This document shows, piece after piece, positions 9,447 to 19,400 of a stretch of DNA of 60,000 nt (position 1 is its first letter; the number at the start of each line of letters is the position of its first letter). Source of the DNA: Strigamia acuminata. Taxonomy: Eukaryota; Arthropoda; Chilopoda; Geophilomorpha; Linotaeniidae. The stretch spans positions 9,426,001 to 9,486,000 of the forward strand of contig OX442319.1 in NCBI GenBank assembly GCA_949358305.1, read 5' to 3'. The translations under genes and the position numbers were made by a program. The notes under the pieces are model-generated. The model was not told the DNA's origin. It was given only the letters and a program-made list of their open reading frames with translations, and ran no database searches.

Positions 9447-11236
9447 ATAGCATTCTTCGGGAGCTTTGGCTCTGAAGGCGCTTCTTTAGCGGCTGGAAAA
9501 ATGACAACGTCCTTGGGACATGTGTGCTGTGTATCCGTTCTAGGTGTTGGCGCAGTAATCGCAGTCATGGCGTGGACATCAGATCTTTGTGCTGCCGCTG
9601 ATGCAGACTCCTTTGGCGGGTCCTTATTGGTTTCCTCGCTGTTGGGATCCTCTGGATCGAGCGCGCACGCCGACATGTCCTCGAGCAATGCTGTAAATAC
9701 TTTGTTGAATCTTGAAAAACGACCAGACCTGGACGAAGTAGATTGTTGATTTAACTTCTCCTCCTCTGTTCTGGTGCGTGTGGCAGGACCCACTCCTGCG
9801 GGTAAAGGCATCTCCTGGTCCGAAACTCCGCACTGTTTGTACTCAAAAGTCCGCAACGAATCCAATTGAAGGCGATTATCGACATCGTTGCCCATTTTGA
9901 CTGCGTCGTCGATCGTCCTGATGCACCAAGAGCGCATTAATTGTACGACTTGAGTTTGCATCATGCCCTGAACTCGTTCCCACTGCAAGCCCTTGTCCTT
10001 GTATCCAGCAATATTTAAATAATGAATCATCTCGCTGAGGAACGACATAGTTGATTCCCCTGGCTTTTGTTTGCGCTGAGACAACTTAACATTAGCTAAA
10101 GCTGAATTGATGGAAAATACCTGCCTGAAAATTAATTCAAAGTCCTCCCAATTGTTTGGTTTTGGAGTTAGAGCCATCCACCAACGTTGCGCTCTATTTC
10201 GGAGCGCGAGAACCACGTATACTTTCAAATATATTCCCTCCGGTGCTCCCATGGTAAACATGTGCGCATATAGCTTACCCAGGAACAGGTCCACTGTGTC
10301 GAAAGTAGCCTCATCCGGATCAAAGTATGGAATTTTTTCAACTTTAAGTTTATACCTTCCAACCTGAGCGGCTTGACGCTGATCTTCCGACTCCAACGAG
10401 AGTTGAGATCTCGTGTGAGGCAGCTGTCTTGAGGCGCTGAGTGGTATGCCTTGACTACCTCCTTGAGCGGAATCCGGGTCAGGATTCGGTGGTGGGTCCC
10501 GTGGAACATTGGAAGTCGTGTCTCCCTGTTGTGAATGTTGTTGGCGTCGTCTCGGAGAATAAGAGCCAGTGCGTCGTGGTCCCGATGCACGTCCAGTATC
10601 TCCAAAAGAAAAGTCGGCTCCCCGAGCGCCCTCTCGACCACGACGTGTGGCCCCTGAACCTGCTTCTGGTGCTGGTGGTTCAGGCTGAGTTCGCTCGTTG
10701 TGCGAATGGATAAATTCCTCCACTCTGTCGTTCAGCTCGCGCCTAATTTGCCTCATCGACTCGAGCAACTCCTGGCGAAGTTCGTGCTGTAACTCCCTTC
10801 TATCCTCTCGTAACACTCTCATCAATGCTTCCATCGTCAGTGCAGGTGGATTCCTTCGATGTTGTTGTGGTTCCGGTTGCATAAACGCAGGTTGGTAAGG
10901 AGGCGGCGGTCCTCGTTGAATGTCTTCTCGAACCGCTCGCATCCCGTCCACTATTTGTCTTCTCTCCATGAGTGAGTCCTGCAAATGGCGTCTATTTTCC
11001 TCCCATTGATCCCGTGCTGCAGCCGCTTCCCGTTCATGTTGGAGTTGATCCGCTTCCATTTGAGCGTATGTCCTCCAAGGATTGGAAAATGGTACATCAG
11101 TAGAGATTGGTTGTACTAGTAGATCCTGCTGTTGGTCCGGCTCATGTGTTGGTGAGTCTGGAAGTGGCAAAGTATGCGCTTGTTCGGCTTCTACGTCCGA
11201 AACACTGGATTGCGACAAAGCGTCGCGTGAAGCCAT
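9320..11236 (-). CDS. gag: G1 Gag, 638 aa
   Basis: This is the first ORF of the element. It starts at an ATG 135 bp downstream of the candidate primer site. The N-terminal part is Gln/Glu/Arg-rich and helical, with coiled-coil character at about 60-180, followed by an Arg/Ser/Gly-rich stretch. A retrotransposon-Gag capsid-like region lies at about 295-440 (LFLGKLYAHMF, then RAQRWWMALTPKPNNW). The C-terminus carries a single CPVC pair and no standard CCHC zinc knuckle, which is unusual for gypsy Gag. RNA binding may therefore rest on the basic segment or on the third ORF. The frame ends 28 bases past the slippery heptamer. It forms the particle shell around the element RNA. Confidence 0.88.
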   Translation of the reverse strand: MASRDALSQSSVSDVEAEQAHTLPLPDSPTHEPDQQQDLLVQPISTDVPFSNPWRTYAQMEADQLQHEREAAAARDQWEENRRHLQDSLMERRQIVDGMRAVREDIQRGPPPPYQPAFMQPEPQQHRRNPPALTMEALMRVLREDRRELQHELRQELLESMRQIRRELNDRVEEFIHSHNERTQPEPPAPEAGSGATRRGREGARGADFSFGDTGRASGPRRTGSYSPRRRQQHSQQGDTTSNVPRDPPPNPDPDSAQGGSQGIPLSASRQLPHTRSQLSLESEDQRQAAQVGRYKLKVEKIPYFDPDEATFDTVDLFLGKLYAHMFTMGAPEGIYLKVYVVLALRNRAQRWWMALTPKPNNWEDFELIFRQVFSINSALANVKLSQRKQKPGESTMSFLSEMIHYLNIAGYKDKGLQWERVQGMMQTQVVQLMRSWCIRTIDDAVKMGNDVDNRLQLDSLRTFEYKQCGVSDQEMPLPAGVGPATRTRTEEEKLNQQSTSSRSGRFSRFNKVFTALLEDMSACALDPEDPNSEETNKDPPKESASAAAQRSDVHAMTAITAPTPRTDTQHTCPKDVVIFPAAKEAPSEPKLPKNAMWRKTPTDKWFMSDRQSWRPVCPVCGKEWSRQSGNASGLLKA

Positions 11237-11370
11237 GTTGAAATAATAATATGTGTGCCGGCAAAAATAAGTAATTAATCAAATAAATATAACGACCTAT
11301 ACTTGCGTAGTCTTCACTGAAGAAAATGGTGGTTTGTGTTCTCTTAGAACACGTTTCGAGTTGAATCCTG

Positions 11371-11382
11371 TCTAGCTCGCCA
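11371..11382 (-). other. Candidate primer binding site of G1
   Basis: Four bases after the 5' LTR end, the minus strand reads TGGCGAGCTAGA, which begins with the TGG expected opposite a tRNA CCA end. The plus strand upstream of it (TTGAATCC, 11361-11368) looks like a tRNA T-loop, so complementarity to one tRNA may extend further. I cannot name the tRNA. Confidence 0.6.
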
Positions 11383-11386
11383 AGAT

Positions 11387-12428
11387 TGTCACGTCGTAGT
11401 CGACTTTTTAACAATGGTTTCGGAAATTTAAGAATTTCCAGGGATTGTAATAACCAGAAAATTTAGGTTCGCAGGCGCTGCAACTCTTAAAACTTTGCCG
11501 GGGGTGGTAGCTAGGTTAAGACAGCGTCTATTCGTGAAATCTGTAATTTATGGGTGCAGGATTCAATTCGGGCGCCGTACAAAATGGCGAACGTTGATAC
11601 TTCGAATTTAAGACCAAAATATCGCTCTTCACTAGGGAAAATGTCGTCATATGCTAGGCGTACTTACGAAGAGTATGTTTCTTCTCCTGGACACGCGCAA
11701 ACGTTGGGTGAACGCGCAAACAGGTACCAAACCGCAGACAACGTCGTCGAACCGTCGATAATGAAATGAATACGCAATTGAGACGAGTATGAGTTCAAAA
11801 TGTCTAGGCTGAGGAGGAAGTCACAGTCGTGGCATAAAATGTATTGACGAATTGAGACCGTCGAATACGCCTTTTTTCCAGTAATTTGTACGCAAATAAT
11901 GGGCAAATAATAAATGTTGTGGTTAGTTAGACTAACATGAGAATTCGGGCTGCAATGTGACCGTATGCGTTGAGACGCAACATAATCGCACTTGGAAATC
12001 TTCCAGTTTGAGACAGAAGATGTTGACTAGTCGAAGGCGAAAATTATTCTCTCTGTCAAAAATGTCTTGACAGAACAAGTCACCTCTGATCACATGTCAA
12101 AGGCCAAGTCAATTCCTAATGGGGACTGGGCAGAAAACAGGCGATCAGGGGTGAAATATGTAAATTTAGAGCGCGATTATATCAACTTATTGCAGAATTC
12201 TCATGAATTGTCTGGATGGGGTGATTAAAACCAGGCCAAATTAAAGATAAATATCAAAAATAAGGAAAATAATATAAAATAAAATAATAAATTTAGATTT
12301 GGGAAAAATAAAATAATTTAGGGAAACTAGAACAATTTCTCAATATGATTGGGGAAAATTTAAAGGAAAGGCGCAAAATGCGCTTAAAATTTTGAAAATT
12401 ATTACTGTCTAAAGTCAGGACCGTGACA
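11387..12428 (-). repeat. 5' LTR of G1, 1042 bp
   Basis: The boundaries are set on one side by the end of identity with 1-352 (12428) and on the other by TG...CA ends with the inverted repeat TGTCACG / CGTGACA and the adjacent primer site. It should hold the promoter and polyadenylation signals of the element. The short ORFs seen inside it are not genes. Confidence 0.88.
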
Positions 12429-13054
12429 AAGTAATGTCCAAGTTAAACTATTGGAGGTAATTGCAAAAAGATTAAACCTCCATTAATTGGAAACTTTTCT
12501 CTCCAATAAAATTTTATTTCATTTTATTTAAAATTAATATTTTGTTAAGTCAATTAGTTGAGGATTCACGTTGCTCCTTGTAGGCGTCCTCGATCACAAA
12601 AGCAAACGTCTATTCTGGGCAATCTGGGCAAAAAGCATGCATCCCAACACGAATGGAACGGGCCCTCACCGCATGCCCGCCGACCAGTAACAACATATAT
12701 TGAAAGTGGGATGTCCCAAATGTTCAAACCCCAGCGAAACAAATTCCTAGGGATTTCCGTTAAAGTTTGGATTAAGGATGTCTACAAGTTTTAGACACAT
12801 CAATATCCTCATCTCTCGACTCTTCAAAATCGTAAAGAACTGACAAGGCTGACTAATCCATCATCGCCTTGGTTTTAGAATCATTTACAGTATACAAGTC
12901 GTTTCAGAAATGACTAATAAAACGCCAGACGAGGCAGATGAAATGGTTGAATTGTGCCGGTAAATCCAGAACATACAAATTAGAACACACCAATGGCAGT
13001 GGCGGCATTTTGAATACAAATAAAGCCAATGTTAAAATGAAAACACCTGAACTT

Positions 13055-13171
13055 TAGTTTCCTGCAAGAGCTTAACAAACTAATCCAAACTTCAGTAATG
13101 TTTGTGCAAAAGGACAAGTCGAGATGCTCTATTAATGGACAATTTTTAACTGATTGCTGATTGCACTGCAC
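13055..13171 (-). pseudogene. FBXL-type leucine-rich repeat exon remnant, copy 1
   Basis: Read on the minus strand, this encodes NCPLIEHLDLSFCTNITE followed by LLSSCRKLK. That is the cysteine-containing LRR pattern (CPxLxxLDLSxCxxITD...CxxL) of F-box/LRR substrate adaptors. Only one repeat is present and no F-box is in view. The gene may be truncated by the G1 insertion just to the left, or this may be a stray duplicated exon. Confidence 0.5.
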
Positions 13172-13460
13172 GTGATTGTGAAATGGCCTTTAACGCTAAA
13201 ATTGTGGAAGATGTTCCAGAAGTTTGATTACACGTTGTGAAGATACTTGTAGGATTTGTGTAATGCAATGTCTACATGCAGTGCAACTAAAAATATATAC
13301 AGTACAACTTACATCAAATTGAATGAGACAAAGAAATTAACAAGGTCGGAAAAGCCAGATATCAAGAATAAATAAATACAAGTAAATGAAAGAATAAAGT
13401 ACAAATTAAGCCAATCTTCAAACAAAAACACTTAAAAACCTGTGTCCGGCATTATTAGTT

Positions 13461-13540
13461 TAGTTTCCTACAATAGCTTAACGAACCAATCCCAACATCA
13501 GTAATATTTGTGCAAAAAAACAAGTCTAGGTGTCATAAGA
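13461..13540 (-). pseudogene. FBXL-type LRR exon remnant, copy 2
   Basis: This minus-strand segment reads HLDLFFCTNITDVGIGSLSYCRKL split over the same repeat positions as copy 1, but an in-frame stop stands just before it. It lies about 400 bp from copy 1, in keeping with tandem exon duplication followed by decay. Confidence 0.45.
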
Positions 13541-13897
13541 TTTTAGAAATTTTGCTTATTTAATTTAGCAAAGGATTTGAGGGAACAAACACTTGAAAAA
13601 GTCGTTCGTATATATTATTGGTAAATATTGCCTATTGCTGCACGTATATTAGTCTTTGCATAATGTCTATGCGAATGCCCAACCTTGTTTATTTAATTTA
13701 TTAAACACAAAGTGACTTAAACTCAAACACTACAAATAAAGCCAATCTTAAAATGAAAACAATTGAATACTCAAATTCAAGCACTATCACGTTTTAACAT
13801 TCTGTTGCCTGCAGTTTCTGGCATCTGCCGGACGTGGTGTGTCTGTGTTATTCTGACAGAGTTGTGAAGAGCAGACTCAAAATTAAGAAGTAAGAAA

Positions 13898-14112
13898 TGT
13901 TGTTTATTGAATGTTGTATTCCTGTCCGCCAGGTGTCTTTGTCACCTGTGCACCTGTCACTGACACTGACCAATCAGTGACCCGAATTGTATTTGGTGCT
14001 CCACGCACTTTTTAACATCTGTTTAAGATTAAAACCATCACTGTTAATATTTTCACCTAACAACCACGCGTCTCCATTTTTATGCCTCCAACATATTAGA
14101 ACAAAAACTACA
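13898..14112 (+). repeat. 5' LTR of C2, 215 bp
   Basis: Same sequence as 25098-25312. The target duplication AGAAA lies at 13893-13897 immediately to the left. Confidence 0.96.
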
Positions 14113-14126
14113 GGTTATGGGCCCAG
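14113..14126 (+). other. Primer binding site of C2 (internal tRNA-iMet)
   Basis: Right after the LTR the sequence is GGTTATGGGCCCAG. It is complementary to the anticodon stem-loop of initiator tRNA-Met (CTGGGCCCATAACC), the half-tRNA priming known for Drosophila copia. It is not the usual 3' CCA end. Confidence 0.85.
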
Positions 14127-14233
14127 CACGCTTCCACTGCGCTTAAAAATCATCAAGTTTTGTACCGGAACATTCGAGGAAGTTAAAAACGAATTTAACA
14201 CGAACATTCCACAAGAAACAGAACTAAGAAACG

Positions 14234-14797
14234 ATGGCGAACGGCGGCGGAAATTCAGCTCGAATCGAGGCGTTGGGAAAGGAAAACTTCGACACATGGA
14301 AGATCCAGATGGAAGCAATTTTGGATCAACGGGACCTACTCGTGCACGCGGAAGGTACGTCGAAACGACCAGAAACCATTGAAGGAAACGCGAAACGTAT
14401 GAAGGAGATCGAAACGTGGGAGAAAAGTGATCGAACAGCCAAAAATGACATTTTGCTAAATATAAAACAATCGGAACTTCGAATGGCTAAAAATTGCAAC
14501 ACCGCGAACGAATTGTGGAGGAAGCTGCATAGTGTGTACCAATCGAAAGGACCGGCAAGAAAAATCACGTTGTTAAAACGACTCGCAACACACAAGATGG
14601 CGGACGGAGAAAACGTGGAGAACCACTTAAAAGAATTCTTCGAGCTGGTGGATAAGCTACTAGACATGGATTTCAAGATGCCCGAAGACTTCACAACGAT
14701 CTTACTGCTACTAAGCCTGCCGAACTCTTACGACAACTTCAGATGCGCAATAGAATCGCAAGATAAATTGCCCTCGCTGGAAGTTTTGGAGGGAAAG
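14234..14797 (+). CDS. C2 Gag-Pol, 5' part (Gag), before nested C1
   Basis: This part opens at an ATG and encodes 188 residues of copia-type Gag (UBN2-like fold), with FDTWKIQMEAIL near the start, ELWRKLHSVYQSKG in the middle and LLSLPNSYDNF near the end. The frame ends at codon AAG, inside the target duplication GAAAG (14793-14797), where C1 inserted. It continues in frame at 21424. Translation that reads on past 14797 enters the C1 LTR and is not real C2 protein. Gag packages the element RNA. Confidence 0.9.
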
Positions 14798-15096
14798 TGT
14801 TGGCCTTTTTGTTCCCCGAGATTAATTTATAGTTGCTTATACTCGATGTTTACTCTAATGTTCGATATTTATCAGTTACTTACTTTGTAAACATCATTTT
14901 ATGAATGGATCAAATGAGATCCTATATTTTGCTTTGTTTAGATTTCGTTTATCGGGTTTTAGTTCTGCCCGATTATGTATCTCGTTTTATCATTGCCTTT
15001 GTTATTACTTGCGTTTTCCTGTTTTCACCACAATGGATGCGAATAAAGCTCCCGATGCTTTTTATCATTTTGCCTCTTATTTTCAACTTTTCCACA
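14798..15096 (+). repeat. 5' LTR of C1, 299 bp
   Basis: It begins TGTTGG and ends CCACA, and repeats at 21120-21418. Short ORFs inside it (from 14901 and 14905) appear in both LTRs and are not genes. Confidence 0.96.
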
Positions 15097-15107
15097 TGGT
15101 AGCAGAG
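15097..15107 (+). other. Primer binding site of C1 (3' end of tRNA-iMet)
   Basis: TGGTAGCAGAG directly abuts the LTR. It is the standard complement of the 3' end of initiator tRNA-Met used by many copia elements. Confidence 0.85.
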
Positions 15108-16425
15108 GACTAGAGTGTATTCCATCATTGTGAGTTCGATTTTGCTGTTTTTGGCAGTTGCCAACATCGTTTTCCCCTTGAATTTTCGTCCGGGACGTTG
15201 CTGCTCGTCGCTGATCGATTGCTCGCTTCTGGACAAAATGGCCGACCTCGTTTCTTCACGCCTGCACACCCGACGATTTTGATCGTTTTTCCGCAATTTG
15301 CAACGGATTTCAACGCTGCAAATTTTCGTGGATGTTCTGTGGCCTTAGTACAGCTAGTGTGAGTACTTTTTGGAATTTAATTCCGTCGATTTTCGCCGAT
15401 GATCACCGCAGACGCGCCCGATCGAGATAAACCGAGTTTGCGATGATTTTCGCCGCCCGATTCGACGTTTCTCACCGTGTTTTCGTCAGTGTGCGACTAA
15501 GTTCTGCTTATGTTTAGCAGTGTACGTGTTGTACACACAATTGTGAGTGCTTTTCACGGCGTTTTCCGATTTTTTCGAGCCGATTTTCATCGTTTTTGCG
15601 CCGTAAGCCCGTGCGCATTGCGACGTGTCGACATTCATCGAGATTTTCACCGTGTTCAGTGCTTTTGTGTTGTGCCAGGGATTATTGGATTGTATGCTTG
15701 TTTTCACAAGCATTTGTGAGTACTGTCGAGTTTATTTAGTGTGTTTTTGGTCACGTTTCGTCGATTTTTCGTCGTTTTTCCGTGTTCGTTCGCAATACGA
15801 ACACGAGGCGCCGTGTACGACGATTTTTTTAACTTTTCGACAATTTTCCAGCACACGAACATTTGTGAACTTATTTCTAATGTTTTCATCTATTTTTCTA
15901 GCTGTTTTTCGTTGGATTATTCCCGCACGACGAGTGCGAAGCGGCTGACGATTGCCGAGGATTTTCAACGATTTCGAAGGATTTTCGCACCCCGGTGTGC
16001 GCAACAGAGAATCTCCTGCGAATTTTGTTTAATTCGCCTCTTTTGTTTTCTTATTTTCATATTTTTCGCCTTCCCAGTCGTGAAACTTTGTGAAACTTTT
16101 GGGGGACCCGGTTTAGGATCCTGGGATTATTTTTGCAAAAGTTTAATTATTTTTGCAGATTTAATTCCTTGCCTTGGTCATTGCACTTTGACCATTGTAT
16201 TTATTTTGCCGTGCCCGACAGTGGAGTATCCGGGGGCCACAGGGCCGTTAATTCCCGACAACTCCTAAACGGCCATTGTTTAGACGGGTTAACTAGTAAC
16301 CTGTATAGCCCATTCGTTGGATATCCGCCTCGAACATCGTCAACGGTTCCCTTGCGCGTAATTGCATTTTTCTTTGCCACGGTCGACATTTTTCAAAGTG
16401 ACACCGCTCTTCATTACCGCTCGAA
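15108..16425 (+). other. C1 leader, 1.3 kb, with recurring TGTGAGT motifs
   Basis: This long 5' untranslated region precedes the ATG at 16426. A TGTGAGTRC motif, often next to a small inverted repeat, recurs near 15359, 15541 and 15715, with a weaker TGTGAAC near 15863, at intervals of about 150-185 bp. The stretch is TTTTCG/CGATTTT-rich. It may hold packaging or splicing signals. The ORFs in it overlap in several frames and are not supported. Confidence 0.55.
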
Positions 16426-19400
16426 ATGGCTGAATCCGACAAGGCAACCACGCATCATTTCTCCATCGCACGGCTCAATGCAGATAATTACGAGTCCTGG
16501 TCTCGCAACATCCAGTTTTTGTTGCTCGAGAAAGGTGTCGACCAGTTTATCGACGAGAAACCTCCTGTGAAAAACGATGCGTGGGATGATACTCGCAAAC
16601 AACTGCACGATGACCGCTCCAAACGTGCAAAAGCCTTGCTTGGCTTATTTGTTGAGCCACAATATCAGGACATCGTTCTCGCTGCCGACACCGCTCGCGA
16701 CGCCTGGGTGGCATTGAAAGCCACATTTCAACCGACTTCTCTTGCCCGAATTGCCAAACTCCGCCGAGATTTCCTAATGATGCGTTTGCTCCCAAATGAA
16801 GATATGTCAGTCTTCGTAAGCCGCGTGACCAAAGCCCGTGCGGTTTTAGTTGAATTGGATGTCAAATTTTCGGATTCGGATGTCGCTTATCAACTTCTGG
16901 ATTTTTTACCGGATTCGTACGAAGCGACAGTACAGACCATTTATCATTGGTCTAAGGCAGATTTCACCTTAAAGGCAGTCACCGACCATCTTCTCTCGGA
17001 ATTTAATCGTTTAAAGATGAAGAATGCGGATTCGGGATCATCGACTAGTTTGCAGTCTACTAGTTCGACTTCGGGTACGCCGAATAAGCCTTTTCGGCCG
17101 TTATCGCAAATTCAGTGTTTCAATTGCAAGGAAATGGGACACTACGCGAACAAGTGCCCCAAACCCCGTGTCCAAGGCGCTGCCTCTTCCGCTCCATCCG
17201 CCAATCGTGGTCGACGCTCGAATTCGCGCAACCGCAAGCGTGGACGCGGTGGTGGTGCTTCGCAGACGGCTACTGTTTCTTCGAATGTGGTGACCGGGAT
17301 CAATTTCTTCGCGCGATCGGAATCGAATGTGTCTTCAGCTTCATCGAATGAGTGGCTCATCGATTCGGGTTCTTCCGACCATGTGTGTCCAGTGCGTGAT
17401 CGTTTCACCAATTACAAGCCGGTCTCCAATTATTTCATCATTTTAGGTGAAGGTCGTTCTCGAGTGGATGGTATTGGAGATGTGGTGTTGCGTGTTGGCC
17501 GTGGCGGCGCAGGGGGGTCTAATTTTCCCGTGACTATGCATAATGTTTTGCATGCCCCCGCTTTCTCGCGTAATTTGGTGAGTTTGTCGAAGATCGATCG
17601 TGCCGGACTGCATTTTGCCGCCGCTAATGGCTTAATGTCCATTTATCACCCTGATGATAAGGCCAAACAATTTCTTTTAACGGCCAAACTGAAGGACGAT
17701 TTATATTCCCTTCAGAATATTTTGCCCGCGGATCTTACATCTGCGAAGCCTCCTGCGGCTACATCCGCCCCAGTTCCCAAACAGGTTCTTTCTGCGTCGA
17801 CTTTGCAGTCACCTGTCCGGCATGTCACTTTTGCCGAGGAACTTGTTTCAACCTCTTCTCCCAAACCCCCGAAGGGAAAGTTGTCTGATTTGGAGCTTTG
17901 GCACCGGAGATTTGGGCATTTTAATGCCGACGGTATCCGTCACTTGGCGAAATCTCCGAATGCATCCGGAATAGAAATTTCTACTTCCGCATTGCCAGCA
18001 TGTGCTGTGTGTGCCCGCGCCAAATCCACCCGTGCTTCATTTCCAAGCATTAAGGAAGGTATTTCTTCCAAGAAGCCTTTAGATTTGCTTCATATGGATG
18101 TTTGGGGTCATTCAAATACCACATCCATCGGTGGCGCTCGTTATTTGTTGACGATCGTAGACGACTTTTCCCGTTACTCCTTTGTTGTGCCCATGAAAAC
18201 GAAGGGGGAAGTTTTCGAGGTTTTTAAGCTATTCCATGCTCGGATGGAGGTTTTATGGGGGGCTGGCTGCATTAAAGCAGTCAGGACTGATAATGGCATG
18301 GAATTTTGTTCCAAAAATTTCGAAAATTTCCTAGTCCAGCGCGGCATCAAAGCACAGCGCACGAATGTCTATACACCAGAGCAGAATGGCGTCGCGGAAC
18401 GCCTTAACCGCACCTTACTTGAGGGCGTGCGTTCTTTCTTTTTGTCGACGTCTTTGCCTCGAGTGCTGTGGGCTGAGCTCGCGGTTACTATGATTTATTT
18501 GAAGAACCGCTTCCCACATAAGTCTCTGAACAATCTTGTCCCCTATTGTCTGTGGTATGGCAAGACTGTTCCACTCAAACACCTTAAGGTGATTGGGTCA
18601 CGGTGTTTCGTGCACATCCCGAAGCAAGTCCGTGGTTCGAAATTCGAATCCCGAGCCTGGACTGGCGTCGTGGTTGGCTATGCTTTTCGCACGCGGGGTT
18701 ATCGCGTGTGGTGCCCTAAGCGCAGAGAGGTTTTCGAGTCGAAACATATCCGTTTCGATGAGGAATGTATGTGGGGACATCCTCGTTTTTATGAGGGCAC
18801 CGAAATCACTGATGAAGGTGCGATATCGGTGGAGCTCGAGCCGGATTTTGGTTCTGACCCAATTCCTCCTCCACTTCCTCCGCGTCCTCCTGTGGGTGGT
18901 CTTCCACCGCCTACAATTCCTCCTCCGCCTCCTCCTGGACTTCCACCTCCAGGACCTCCACCTCCTGGAATTCCACCTCCAGGTTCACCTATTGCTATGC
19001 AACCCCCATTGAGAGCACATCCTTTGCCTCCACCTCCTGTTCACTCGCCACTGCGTCAGCCTCCGCCTGCTTCTCCGGCTGTGGGGGGCAAGTGGACTCG
19101 TTCTGAGGTGATTCGGCAGTCTGGTGCATCTATGGGTCACACGGATGTGTATTTTTTCCCGCCAGATCATACCAGATTGCGGAGTCATGGCGACGTAGAG
19201 CGATATTGCGTCGATAATCGTTTGGCATACGATCGTGACTCTTTTGATTTTCGCACCCAAAATGTGCCAGTTCAAATGGTTGATCCCCCACCGGTAGATC
19301 CTAATGTTTCCCTTCCTCGAAGTCCCACTACTTCGGAAGAGGAAGCGTTTGCGGATTGCTATTCTACCGAACCACCACGGTACGCGCATTCCTTGTTTGC

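Larger units (their letters stand above)
1..12428 (-). mobile_element. Ty3/gypsy LTR retrotransposon G1, nearly full length
   Basis: The element reads on the minus strand in the order 5' LTR (11387-12428), primer site, gag, pol, a third ORF, polypurine tract and 3' LTR (cut by the window start at position 1). The order protease, RT, RNase H, integrase in pol places it in Ty3/gypsy. Bases 1-352 match 12077-12428 with no difference that I could see, so the insertion looks recent, and all three ORFs are open. The LTR ends are inverted repeats (TGTCACG...CGTGACA). The target duplication cannot be checked because the 3' flank lies outside the window; the 5' flank starts AAGTA at 12429. The extra long ORF after pol makes it larger than a simple gag-pol element. 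Confidence 0.95.
12429..13897. other. Host DNA between G1 and C2, diverged tandem repeat
   Basis: The stretch is AT-rich. A unit of roughly 395 bp recurs in diverged form: the phrase around 'aataaagccaat' appears near 13018 and 13738 and a close variant near 13405. The first two carry LRR-like exon remnants on the minus strand (listed separately). No intact gene is seen. Confidence 0.5.

Noticed and set aside
9327-9749. Plus-strand frames opposite G1 gag and pol
   Set aside because: They mirror strongly supported minus-strand proteins and have no family motifs.
14980-16268. Overlapping short ORFs in the C1 leader
   Set aside because: They occur in several frames on both strands with skewed composition and no domain, as expected for a T-rich untranslated leader.
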